Origin: Bondarzewia mesenterica
Lineage: Eukaryota > Basidiomycota > Agaricomycetes > Russulales > Bondarzewiaceae
Direction: 5' to 3'
Assembly: GCA_004802705.1 (NCBI GenBank)
Contig: SGPL01000050.1
Location: 33,483 to 97,482, forward strand
DNA length: 64,000 bases
This document shows, piece by piece, positions 11,878 to 22,651 of the stretch. Positions within the stretch are counted from its first letter, which is position 1. Each line of letters starts with the position of its first letter. A program made the translations under genes and the position numbers. The notes under the pieces were generated by a model, which saw only the letters and a list, made by a program, of their open reading frames with translations, was not told the DNA's origin and searched no databases.

Positions 11878-14178
11878 TCGTTAGTACTCAACGGCGCGAA
11901 GGGGACTCGACCACTAGTATCGCACACACAGATTAAGAGCTAAAATGTGACTTCCTATTGCAAAATACACGACTTCATTTCAGAAACTACGCGATGCGAC
12001 TACTTCCCACCTAACCTCTCCCCCGCACCTAGACAACCACGACCACGACCACCAACCAAAAAGACAAGAAGAAAAGAGGCTCATCAAGAAATGATGAGGC
12101 CCCCCGCACCCAAAAGTAGTAGAGCAAACGTTTGTAGAGAGAGGAGAAAGAAAAAGAGACGGGAAGATAGGATAGGGATATGACGTCGAGTAAGAGAAGT
12201 GAAGATATTATGCAGCGATGTGATGGCGACGAGTGCGGGGTAAAGACGCGACGCGACGAACTGGAGGTCCCCCCAACTCCTCTCCCAATTTCCGCCGCCT
12301 TTTGACCATGCATAAGCATGCAATGTACGCGAATCGGATGGATGTATGGACGAAGAGCGCCGATGCGTCAAGTTGACGAGATGGGGATCGAATGCTGAGA
12401 TAGGATGGGGGAACTGTGGATCGAGCGCGGAAAGCGCTATGGACCAGATCGGCGGAGTCTAGACAGAGAAGTGGGAGGAGAACAGGAGATTGTGCAAGGA
12501 GTGTGGACGTGAATAGACGTATGTACAGGCGACCGGAAGGATGGGGTACTGGGGACAGAAGGCGGGGGCGAGCCAGCCATATGTACATGTGTGGTGCGTA
12601 ACCTTTTTGAACAGTCCGCGGCGGCGCCGTGCGCCCTTCCCAGGTACGGATGATGAGCAAATGTGGAGATAAAGGGAGTAGGGGGTATGCGTGTACGCGG
12701 TACGATAAACACAAGAACACTGTAACGTCAAACATCGGCAAATAAATCAGCGTCAGCGTCAGGCGGATGTCACGAAAACAAGACTCACAGCAATGCCAAC
12801 AACTTACACCCAATCGAAGATAAATACCAGGAGCGCGAACCAAGAAAACGGCCGGCTCCCGTCCCCGAATGAAACCACTAATGCACAAGAAAGGGATTGG
12901 ATAAGTTGAAAAGAAAAAGAAAAAAAAGTAAGGTAAGAAAGTCGAAATGGGAAAAAAAAAAAAGTGGCAGTAGCAAAAAAGTCGAAGGCGTTAAGCGTGT
13001 GGGACGTGAACGACATTGCAACCGAGCGAAAAGGAGAAAAAGAGTGGATGTAGAAGAATGGATATCTGAGCGATACTTGATACACTGGTAGCATCCAAAT
13101 AACCGTACGGAAATGAATAGTGAGAACTGCGGTGAGACACAAATAGAAAGAATAGTATACCGCACAGCCAAAAAAAAGTTAGATGGCTGCGCAGGATAAG
13201 GAATAGGTTACGTGGAAGAGAAATCGGAGGAGAGGTGGATGTAACAACGATAAAGTTCCACAAGATCCAAGAACACACGGCGATGCCGAACCAAACGGGA
13301 ATGGGAGTCTGAAATAGTTACCCCAAGTGAGGCGCAGCCCCTCGCGTCCGCGAAAGCGGCGGAAGAAGACATGCCGTCCCAGAGATGGATAAATAAGCAG
13401 GGGAGGCCAGAAAACCACAAGGACGACCAGACGAAGATGAGGCGACGTAATATATATGCGACGACGACAAGGTCTTGATGATTTATTGTATTTTGTTATA
13501 ACCGGTCGTTCTTGCGTGCCGCTTGATGTGTTACAGCCCTGGCCTCGCTCTAGATAATGTGATGCGAGCCAAGGTGGGTACCGATGAGGAATGCGAGAGC
13601 ATGCGAGTATGCCGAGGTAGTGAAACATTGAGTCGAGAAAAAGCCGGAAGATAGACACGTCGAAAAGAAACAGAAAAATGGGGGGAAGTCGCGATCCTGG
13701 AGATGAGAGGTGAAAGGGGGGGAGGGGAGTGGTAAGCGAAGGGATGCGAGTGTTCCGATCGGCGACCGTGGTATGAATATCGGCGCCGACCCCATTGAGC
13801 GCGAGAGGATGTCCTGAACGTGAAACCGTGACCGAGGAGTAGACCGTGATGAAGAAGTGCAGAGATCGAAGGGGAGGGAACCAAAACAGCTCGAAGAAAA
13901 TACAAATGAACCACGAGAATAATGACAGGCGAGAACGTCGAAATAATGATATCGAGAAAATCCACGCCGCGACGCGTCGAGGTCGTGGTGAGATATGTAC
14001 TGTTGAAAAGGGCATTATAGATCGACGTCAGGCCATGCTGGTGGTATTTTTGTGCGTGCGGTCGTCGATGAGCGTGTCAGCCACCCAAACAAAATCTATA
14101 CCTGAAAAATGAGGAATCGCAAAACAATCAAAAACCACGAAACACAGCTGACCTCTACACTAGATGGAAAAAAAGGAA
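11878..14178 (-). other. Long pyrimidine-rich non-coding stretch, probable 3' UTR or ncRNA
   Basis: About 2.3 kb that is purine-rich on + and therefore C/T-rich on -, in the direction of the neighbouring minus-strand gene. Minus-strand open frames are low-complexity Ser/Leu/Phe translations with no domain. Good splice signals occur on the minus strand: GTAAGT at about 12797 with a TTACAG acceptor near 12721, and a CATTTTTCAG acceptor near 14102. Confidence 0.4.
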
Positions 14179-15634
14179 TCAGAAATTGGGGGGAGGCAAG
14201 TCGTCAGGACTTGGCGAGTTCTGGAAGTTGGAGCTCGCGAAGAACCCGGGCCTCTCGTCTTTCCTTGCCGACTGAGTGAAAGCCGCTGGGGTAAAGTCGA
14301 GACGCTTCCTCGGCAACAGACCGACCAACGCCTTGAGCTCCTCCGACGCATCGGACGAGCTGTCCTCATCCATGGAGAGATTGAACACGCTCTCGCTGGG
14401 GTGACGTTGATGATGTCTTTTGCGGTCAGGCGTTGGCGTCGATGGAGTGGGCGAAGAATGGGATGAACGGAAAGGGTAGCTGCCATATGCGGACAACAAT
14501 GGAGCGGTCCGGGGTCCGTCGTCGAAGACGAGACTCTGTTGCCAGGTCGTAGCCGAGCTACGCTTCTCTCGCGTGGGCGTGGAAGGGGTAGACAAGACCT
14601 CCTCTTCCCCATCGGTGAGGTCGTCGCAGATGGGGAAGGCGTCCCAGGCAGCGGCAGAAACAGCAAAGGGCTTCAAATTGGGCCGGGCCGATATAGAGGA
14701 GAGTACGGGGTCCGACCGCGATAAATGAATTGAACCGGCTTCGCGACCTCGAGCCTGGGCTTTCCCACGAGGGACAGGCACAGCTTTAGAAGAAGGTGGT
14801 GTCGGGGTCCCGGGCGCTTCCGGCTGCGGCTGACGTCGCCGAGCGAGTTTACCCGATGGGCGTGGAGTAAGCTTCGGCGCACGGACCACCTGCGCCTTCG
14901 GAGCAGAGTCCGAACTTGCGTTGCGCGCAGGCTCCGAGTCGCTGTCGGAGGCCGAGTTGACAACGAACGGGTCGAAAGAATTGGCGTTGGGGTTGCGGGA
15001 CCGGAGATAGTGCGACTGGGAGGCCCGTTTGGAAGGGGAAGTGTAAGCCTCTACCTGCGAGGGTATCTGCGAATGGAGTGGGGGGGAACCCTGGTGATGC
15101 GGCTGTCGCCGCGGTTGCGGCGTGCGAATGGACGAGTGAGAAGTACTCCTGCGAGTAGCAACACAAATGACATGGCATACATGGTCAGAAAAAAATTTTA
15201 CAATGCGGCGAAGAGAATGAAATGGTACCGTACCTGTGTATGGGCTTCTCCTTTGCTGGCTTCCCATTCTGCCGGCCGCGCTTTTCAGGCTGCGAGGGAG
15301 AGGTGCGGGGACCATCCGACTTGAACTTGGTGCTTTCCTTGAGAGAGACGACCTTCTTGGGATCCTCGACGGGCTGCGCTTGGGCATGTGTGGGATCGGG
15401 AAGGTGCGAGTTTGGGTGGTTATTGCCCGACTTTGCTTTGGGAGCGGGGCGAGGGATTCGTTGCTGAGTTTGGTACTGATGGGAGCGTGGGGGGGTCGAC
15501 TGCGGAGGCTTGGAAAGCGAGAGAAGACCGGGCGTCCGTGTTGATTGTACGAGGACGGCAGGAGGCGCTGACGGATGCCTGCGATGGGAGACTGGTGACG
15601 AAAGGAGATGTACGGGTTTCTGAACCATTATCAT
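14179..15634 (-). CDS. Disordered protein with PNRC/Edc1-like decapping motif
   Basis: Two exons, 15634-15234 and 15148-14179, join in phase across an 85-nt intron; 456 residues. The ATG at 15634 gives MIMVQKPVHLLSSP. Almost the whole protein is Ser/Pro/Lys/Arg-rich and predicted disordered, with a D/E patch (DDLTDGEEEVLSTP) and a short helix-like segment ASEELKALVGLLPRKRLDFTP. The C terminus reads FFASSNFQNSPSPDDLPPP. This matches the layout of the PNRC/Edc1 linear motif, an aromatic start followed by SPxPxxLPxP, which binds the Dcp1 EVH1 domain and stimulates mRNA decapping. The function is inferred from this motif and its terminal position only. Confidence 0.6.
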
Positions 15635-17003
15635 GGCGAAATAATCAGGGACGACAGTGCAGAAATGTTGAGAGAGAAATGGGAGAGGGGGGGACGATGG
15701 CGAACGGACGGGATATAGCAAAGGGGTAAAATGAGCGGGGCGGTCAGCGATGGGGACGACTGGTTTTGAACTGTGGTGCAAGTGGCTGGTTCAAGCTCCG
15801 CCGATCAAAGCCAGACTCACCTTTTCCTAAAAAGGCAGGGGACACTAAGGGTGTTGCGCCCAGCCATGGTCGCTGAGAAGCCGGCACTCAACTGACCAGC
15901 ACACGAGGCCCAAAGAACGTTCTCTCTCCCCGTCCCTTGGCTTCCTTTGCCCACATTCATTCCGCCTCGAGGTCGCCTCTGACGTGAGTCTGTCTCCACA
16001 GGGTCCATCAATAGACCCTTATCTGCTTCCCCTCCAGAACCTCACAGAACATCGCAGAACAGTGTCCACGCACACAATAATGTGCAGCACGGACACGCGT
16101 CGCGTCCGAGCAAATATCTGTTGGAAGAACAAAAACCTGCAGTACTCTCCCAAGTCTATCTGTGATTGAGATGAGTCTAGTACAGCAATTCTTTGTCCGT
16201 AACGACGCACAATTGTCTGGGAAACGCTGATCCTGCCTGGTCCGTGCATCAAAGGTCTCGGACCATCCCAGCGCAGCCCCCGAGCGTCCCGGTGCGAAGC
16301 CGCCCACTTGCGGTATCAGTATTATGCCTTCAGGGTTATTTCCAGCCAGCACCAGATCTAGCAAATGTCGACATCCGTGCGCAGCCCTCGATTCTCAATC
16401 GAGCAATCTTCTCAGTACTCACAGGCGAATCGATCCCGGCAGGGTCACCGGTGGCATTCAATTGGGAGGAGCCTAACAGCGGCAGCGGCAGCAGCCCTGA
16501 GAGCGCGAGGACCAGATCCAGACGCGAGCCCCTTCTGTGAGCCCAAGCGCGCGCGAGACGGGAGGAAAACAGTACATAGATGGCATGTCAATGACGCACT
16601 TCACGTTATTCCCCTCGAGGATCCGGAGAGTTCGAAAGATGTTCACTGTTTCAAGAACGAGCACATGTCGGCGTCAGTCCGAGTCGAGGATCCGAGGTGT
16701 TAGAGTTAGGTAGATGGTTGCGTTTGCCTCGTGCCCTTGCTCAGCAAAGAACCGGACCAGCAGCCACGATCCGCAGCGTGGCACATTTGCCATCTCAGCA
16801 CCTCATTGGAGCATCGCCCTCGTAAAACTCTCTCTCGTTCGCGTCTGGAGGAAAAAAAAAACTAGCATTTAAGATGTACTTGTATATGACAGACGACCAG
16901 GAGCCAGCAGAACACCGGTCAACACGAAAAATAGGACTAGTCCACTTTATCAAGTCAATGCCACCGCACCCCCTCAGGCCCGGAACTGCCCGCTGCGAGA
17001 TCA
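15635..17003. other. Intergenic
   Basis: Promoter side of the decapping-motif gene and 3' flank of KGD2, both minus strand. Scattered short frames on both strands have no recognisable content. Confidence 0.4.
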
Positions 17004-19336
17004 TCACGCGAGCAGCATCTTGCGCGGATCCTCGATATAGTCCCTCAACCTGACTGTTCACCACAATACGAAAACCATCAGCACCGGACGCGACCCAGAC
17101 ATACAAGAAAAACAACACACCGAGGAATGTGACAGCCTCCCGTCCGTCGAGCAACCGATGATCGTACGTAAGCGCAATGACCATAATGGGTCGAATCACG
17201 ATCTGGCCGTTGACCACGACGGGTCGCTCCTTGATAGCGTGCATGCCTACAGATACCAACGAACAATATCAGACAACGATCACCAACCGGAGGCATGGTT
17301 CCATTGGCTCCTGTAGAAATGAGGACTTCGTACGTACCAAGGACAGCAGCTTGAGGCACGTTGATGATAGGAGTACCGTATAACGATCCAAATACACCAC
17401 CATTGGAACTGTAGGGATGGTAATAGCTCCACATCAGCATCCAACCACTTCACAATTCACGAAACCACACAACTCCGGCAAGCGGGAAAATAATAATGGA
17501 GGCCAAAGATAGAAAACGAATACACACATGGTGAAAGACCCTCCAGCCATATCCTCCAACGTGAGCTTACCGTCCCTCGCCTGATCGTGCGCGCGAAAAC
17601 AGAACACGTCGAAATCAGCTCTCGATGTTCCAAAACCGCGCGTCCAGCACACCCGACACGCACCTTCTTGCCCAGCCCCGCGATCGCTCGCTCGATCTCG
17701 ACGAACGACATTGACTCCGCATTCCTCAGGACGGGTGTCACCAAACCTTTTGGCGTCGCGACGGCCACACTCAGATCGACATATTCACGATAGATGATCT
17801 CCTCGCCCTATGATCCCAAATTCCACCAGCCAATGAACCGATCGACCATCCGACCGACCAAGAACACAACACCAACATGCGTATCGCACAACGCACAGAT
17901 CAAATCGCAGACAAGGGGAGAAAAAAAAACGCGGACCCGAAAGCAGAGCAAACGAACCACATCAGCACCCCATTCACGTATAAGCGAGCACGCAGCAGAC
18001 GCACCTCAATCGACGCGTTCGCAGCCGGGAACTCCTTGAGCGCGAGACACGATGCTTTAGCGAACGCACTCATGAAGCCGAGCTTAACGTCATGCTCTTT
18101 GAGTATCTCCTCTTTGTACTTCTTTCGCATCTCCATCAACGATGACATGTCGATCTCGTTGAACGTTGTCAGCGATGCTGCAGTGTTCTGCGACTCCTTC
18201 AGGCGCTCCGCGATGCGTAGACGCATCCGGTTCATCTTCACCTGTATTCACCGTCAACCAGCTCGTCAGCGACCCCTTGCGTGCTAGATTCGAAGGGGAA
18301 GGGGAAACATACCCGAGTCTCGTTGCGGCTGCCCGCGACAGGGGCAGGCGCCGGTACCTTCTCCTCCTTGGCAGGTTTTGAAGGTTTCTTTAATTCCTTC
18401 TTCTGTCCCTCAGTCGGCACGCCGCCCTTCGGGGCGCCACTCGGGGTTGGAGGGGGCGGCGCCTTCTTCTCCACTGGCTGTTCTTTGGGCTCGGTAGCGG
18501 CCTTAACCCTACCCTCTTTTGAAACTTCTGCCTCGGGGGAGGGCGGAGAGGGAGTAGGTGCGCTGGGAGCTGCTAGAGAATTTTAAAATTTAAGGATGAT
18601 TTTGTCAAGAAAAAATAAAGGCAAGAAGAACGAACCTTCGCCAGCGGCACCGGGCTCGAAGCGGAAAAGATCTTGGCCGACGGTGACCGTGTCCTCCTCG
18701 TTCGCAAGAAACTCGGTGATCTTGCCAGCAGCGGGGGCATTCACCGAAACATCAATCTGTACTCAGACACGCCCAGCATATCAGAAAAGTTGTGCAGCGG
18801 GCGGGGGCGGTTGATCTGCGCCGTTTACTCACCTTGTCGGTCTCGATAGTCGCGACTTCCTCGTCCGCTTCTACTGCCTCGCCGATCTTCTTCGACCACG
18901 ACTTGAGCGTGCCCTCGGAGATAGATTCGGCCATTTGAGGGACCTTGACGGTCTCAGCTGCATAGCGTCAATTGAGAAGAAAACGAGAAGGCAAAAGGCC
19001 ATAAAAAGTCGAAAGATAACAAAAGCAATGCTCAGTCGTGTTATCCGGGTTGGCTCGGTTCGAATCCGACAATGACGTACCCTGCAAGAGATTCGTAGTG
19101 TGGAATTTCGCTCTTCTCGTATGGGGAGCAGCATATTCCCTTTTTGTTAATCGAACAAAAGTGCAACGCGAACAATTGGCGAAAGAGAAAACAAAACGTT
19201 GAGTTGAAATGCGACAATAAGTGCTAATGATTGCTGGCACTCACCAGCCTCGCGACAGTGCAACGGGGCTGATGCCGGCGCTCCTCGAGAGCACAGCGCG
19301 TCCCCGGGCGATGGCAATCACGCGTTTTGACAGCAT
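17004..19336 (-). CDS. KGD2: Dihydrolipoyllysine-residue succinyltransferase, E2 of 2-oxoglutarate dehydrogenase
   Basis: Eleven exons close in phase: 19336-19245, 19139-19081, 18957-18833, 18756-18636, 18572-18313, 18241-18005, 17807-17664, 17580-17528, 17408-17338, 17246-17121 and 17053-17004; 445 residues. It transfers succinyl groups to CoA in the mitochondrial TCA cycle. An Arg/Ser-rich mitochondrial presequence ([19 protein letters not shown]) is followed by a lipoyl domain with the lipoyl-lysine motif IETDKI, a long Ala/Pro/Lys linker, and the catalytic domain. That domain holds [49 protein letters not shown] and the active-site motif [12 protein letters not shown]. No peripheral subunit-binding domain is visible, as usual for this E2 class. 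The acceptor of exon 5 is a TAGCAG tandem, so a one-Ala length variant is possible. Confidence 0.95.
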
Positions 19337-19996
19337 GGCGGTCAAATGCGAAGGAGGAGGGGTTGAATGGGGTGAGGGAGGAGTTGTGAGGGTTCGTTGG
19401 AGGAGAGAGAGGGTCTTTGCAACGCTGATGATGTAGCCTTGCCTCCCTCAAGTCGGCGACTCGGCTTGTGTTTGTAACACTTTGGGCCGGCTTTGGGTTA
19501 TAGATGACGGCGACAGTCGGACGGGACGGCGTGGTCCCCTTCCGCCAATGCGCATGTATCGACGTCGTGCTGGGCCGAGTGCGTGCTATATTCTTTCTCT
19601 ATCTCTGACCTGCACCACATTCTCAAGGCCAGCTCGTGCGAGGATTTGTTGCATCTCGAATTTGTTGCTATTTGTTGTGAGGAATTTTACGGCGTATCAT
19701 TTGGTGACTGACTAGGTGAACCAATCAGCATCGAGTATTTGACATTCACGTGCGCGACGTCGGCGACGCGTCGGGCGATACCTCACCAACTTTATCACCG
19801 TAAGCACTTGCGATGAGCTTTAGAGATGCGTTCAAGTTGCAAACTTGGTATAGCAGTGTGTACTGTACAACATCCAGGACATAACAAAGAAGCTTGAAGG
19901 CAGGGCTACAGATGTTCAAAAATACAGTCAGTTCGTTTAAATGTCCGGATTCTAGAAAACGCCCTCAGTACGACGGTATCGACGAGGTCATTGCCA
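19337..19996. other. Intergenic
   Basis: KGD2 promoter region and 3' flank of the next minus-strand gene. No supported coding frame. Confidence 0.4.
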
Positions 19997-20827
19997 TCAC
20001 GGGAAAGTCAAGATATACTCCTTCATCTCGTCCTCCCAACTGCACCGCGGCAGCGCGCCCTCGTCATCCGTCGCCCGTCCCCCACATGATTTCTCCAGCA
20101 ACACCGGCACCTGGCTCATGATGTTCTTCAGCCCCTCCTTCACATTCTCCTCCCTCTTCAATACATATGGAAAATTCCTCATCATGACCTCTGGACCCTC
20201 CCCCTCCTCCATGTCTGGGCCCGGATGTCCGCTAGCAGCAGCAGCGTGACCAAAACGATACCACCGGACCATCCTCCTCATCGCCGCCGCCTTGACCACG
20301 GCGTTCTCTACCTTTCTGTAGCTTTCCGATCCGGGCGTCGACAGATCCTTAAGCAGTGACCGCGTATGGTTGTACGCAATGTACCGGAGCTTGGGGTAGA
20401 AGTGGACGAGTGAGCCAGGCGTGCCGCAGACGACGGGGCAGTCGGGGTTGGGGCACCCGGGGGGGTCTACGCCGTTGCGCTGACATTTACCGTGAAAATA
20501 AGAAGGGAAGATGGCGGTTTCCATCCCGGTGTAAGAGGCACTTTCGTACGCGTCGATGATGGGATTTAGGTAGGTCATGGTCTGCTTGGTGCTGGGGTGT
20601 TGGGGGAGGAGCTTTTGCGATATTTTCTGGGACTGTTGTGTGATAATCAGATGGAATGGAATAAGAGAAAGGAAAGAGTCGCTTACAATGTCTTGAAAGA
20701 CAGTCTGGATGTGCTCTGTGTAATTTCCGAGGAAGGCATTGGTGATCCCGACGATACACTCGCCTTCGCAGGCACCAACAGCGGCCGGCGCTGCTAGCAG
20801 AAGGAACAAAATAATTAAAGGATGCAT
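19997..20827 (-). CDS. Secreted conserved protein of unknown function
   Basis: Two exons with a 54-nt phase-0 intron at 20686-20633 (GTAAGC donor, CAACAG acceptor) that is open in frame; 258 residues after splicing. The ATG at 20827 is preferred over 20857 because it directly starts a signal peptide, MHPLIILFLLLAAPAAVGA, cleaved before CEGEC. The mature part has an N-glycosylation site (NYTEH), a cysteine-rich segment GKCQRNGVDPPGCPNPDCPV followed by VCGTPGSLVHFYPKLRYIAYN, and a C terminus SWEDEMKEYILTFP. I believe the same layout recurs in other mushroom-forming fungi, but I know no assigned function. Confidence 0.75.
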   Translation of the reverse strand: MHPLIILFLLLAAPAAVGACEGECIVGITNAFLGNYTEHIQTVFQDIVSDSFLSLIPFHLIITQQSQKISQKLLPQHPSTKQTMTYLNPIIDAYESASYTGMETAIFPSYFHGKCQRNGVDPPGCPNPDCPVVCGTPGSLVHFYPKLRYIAYNHTRSLLKDLSTPGSESYRKVENAVVKAAAMRRMVRWYRFGHAAAASGHPGPDMEEGEGPEVMMRNFPYVLKREENVKEGLKNIMSQVPVLLEKSCGGRATDDEGALPRCSWEDEMKEYILTFP

Positions 20828-21521
20828 TAAAATCTTAAAAGACAGATGAGCGGACAAAGCCTAAGGGGCGGTGTGAGTTGACGAAAGATTGAACTTGGTT
20901 CTCCCGCGTACCGCCAGAGTTGGTGGAACCAAATAAACAACAGCAGAGACGCGTCAGCTGCACGTGAACAACTAGTCCTCTCCAGCCCAGTGATCAGAAT
21001 CAGTGCATCCAAGTTCATTATATGTATTCGAGATCAAGTCGAAAGAATTGTCGCAAGGTGTCCCGAGTCTTTCCAAGACGACGCCCACGCCTCTGCTTAT
21101 CGTACCATATCAGCCCCACTGCCTCAAGGTCACAAGAATCCAGTATGAGTTGCGCAGTCCAGAAGAGAAAGCTCCAGTTACCTCCCCGAAATGAAGACAT
21201 CGCATCGATGATGATGATGGTGCCGGCAGGCCATTGAAAGAAGACGAGAATGAAGCTTAAAACAAGAGGTGTATGATTTGGGAAGCTGAAGCACCGAATA
21301 ATATAGGGCAAGGGCTGTTCCTCTCGATGTACTGTCACGTCTCAAGTCGGGTCCAGGGTACATTTAAGGCCAAGCCTGTGGGGGGAGATAACAATAAAGG
21401 GAGATTTGGCAGATGAAGCCTGAAAAGAACAAGTCAGAGAAGATATCTGGGGTGCGAAGTCATTCTGAATGGCCTTCGGATAATAATTAATACAATTAGC
21501 GCAAGATGCACATGATAGAGT
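20828..21521. other. Intergenic
   Basis: Promoter side of the secreted gene and 3' flank of RPC31. Open frames here lack recognisable features. Confidence 0.4.
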
Positions 21522-22420
21522 TCAATCATAGTCAAGACCTGCATTCAATATGATCAGTACAAAGAGCCAATTTATTAAAGAGAGAGATGTACCTCCGCCT
21601 TCATCACCACCGCCCCCTCCACCAAGGTCATCCATATCATCCCCTTCACCGTTGTCGAAGTAATTCTCTGCGTAGTCATTGTCATACTCTTCGTCAACGT
21701 CGTAATCTTCCTCTGCTGCTTGCGACCCTACATCCGAACGGTCCTCGTCGGACTTTTCTTGATCTTCCGCATCCTCGCCGAGGTCATCGAGGTTGACACG
21801 TTTTGAAACGGATTTCTTGTCAACTGCGACGAAAGAATTATACAGCTGAAATTGACCACACAGAGCTGAAGAGCACCACAATACCTTTGCGCTTCTTTTT
21901 AGGGTTGAAGTACTCTTCAAAGACGTTCTGCGGAAAAAATGGCTGATGCAGGTCTTTGCGTTTGAGCGTTGGCCTTGCAGCGGCCGATGGACGATATCTA
22001 TCAGCATATCGCTCGAGTTCTACGTGCGCCCGTCAGCACTGAATAATGCGAGACAGCGAAAACGCATTCACCTGTCGATTTCGTAGGTTCAGTAACGTAG
22101 TACGCGGACGTTTTAAGTCGGGTTGCAAACCCAATTTGTCGCTCACATATGGCTTTTTCTTCGTCCGAGTACTCCGTGAGCAGAGGCAGTACATCCATAG
22201 GCTACAACGTCGTGCATTCCACGAGTAATGAGCTTGATGCATTTATATCAAAGTTGAGTAAACGTACAGGATAGAGTGCACTGGGCTCCCGAGACATGGA
22301 CTGGATATCTGCGAAGGTTAATCCCATTGGTGGGAGGTTGCTGGCGCCAAAACCACCTCTGGCGCCGCCTCCAAAACCACCACGACCGCCGCCGCGACCA
22401 CCGCGACCACCCCTCGACAT
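21522..22420 (-). CDS. RPC31: RNA polymerase III subunit RPC31 (RPC7/POLR3G type)
   Basis: Five exons close in phase: 22420-22268, 22201-22072, 22019-21885, 21823-21593 and 21538-21522; 221 residues. The layout is that of the Pol III initiation subunit Rpc31/POLR3G: an Arg/Gly-rich head, MGLTFADIQS, a central segment with RLKTSAYYVTEPTKST, then TLKRKDLHQPFFP and EEYFNPKKKRK, and a very acidic tail ending GGGLDYD. The Rpc31 subunit belongs to the Rpc82-Rpc34-Rpc31 heterotrimer needed for tRNA and 5S rRNA gene initiation. The last coding exon is only 17 nt. The gene faces the ALY/REF gene across 231 bp. Confidence 0.85.
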
Positions 22421-22651
22421 GATGGTGATGGTGCAAAGGAAAAAAGACGGATGAAGTGTGCGATCAAATATGTAAAGTCTTGGTGTACATGGTTGGTGGC
22501 AACAGTTCCAACTCCGCTGGCCAAATAAAAGGATACGACGCGAGCGACTCCTTCGCCACTCGTCTTTCCTCCCTCCCCTTCAACCTCAAAGATTGTCATC
22601 TCATCCTCCGACACGACCGTCGTTTTAACACCCGTCTTCAAGCAAATAGCA
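22421..22651. promoter_or_regulatory. Divergent promoter between RPC31 and ALY/REF gene
   Basis: The two start codons are 231 bp apart on opposite strands, so both 5' UTRs and core promoters must share this segment. No clear TATA box is visible. Confidence 0.55.

Noticed and set aside
12208..14015. Long minus-strand frames rich in Ser/Leu/Phe
   Set aside because: They follow the strand's pyrimidine bias and shift frame without coding features, so they are treated as non-coding.
19055..19075. B-box-like GGTTCGAATCC suggesting a tRNA inside KGD2 intron 2
   Set aside because: A four-base T-arm hairpin is present, but no A box, anticodon arm or acceptor stem can be folded around it.
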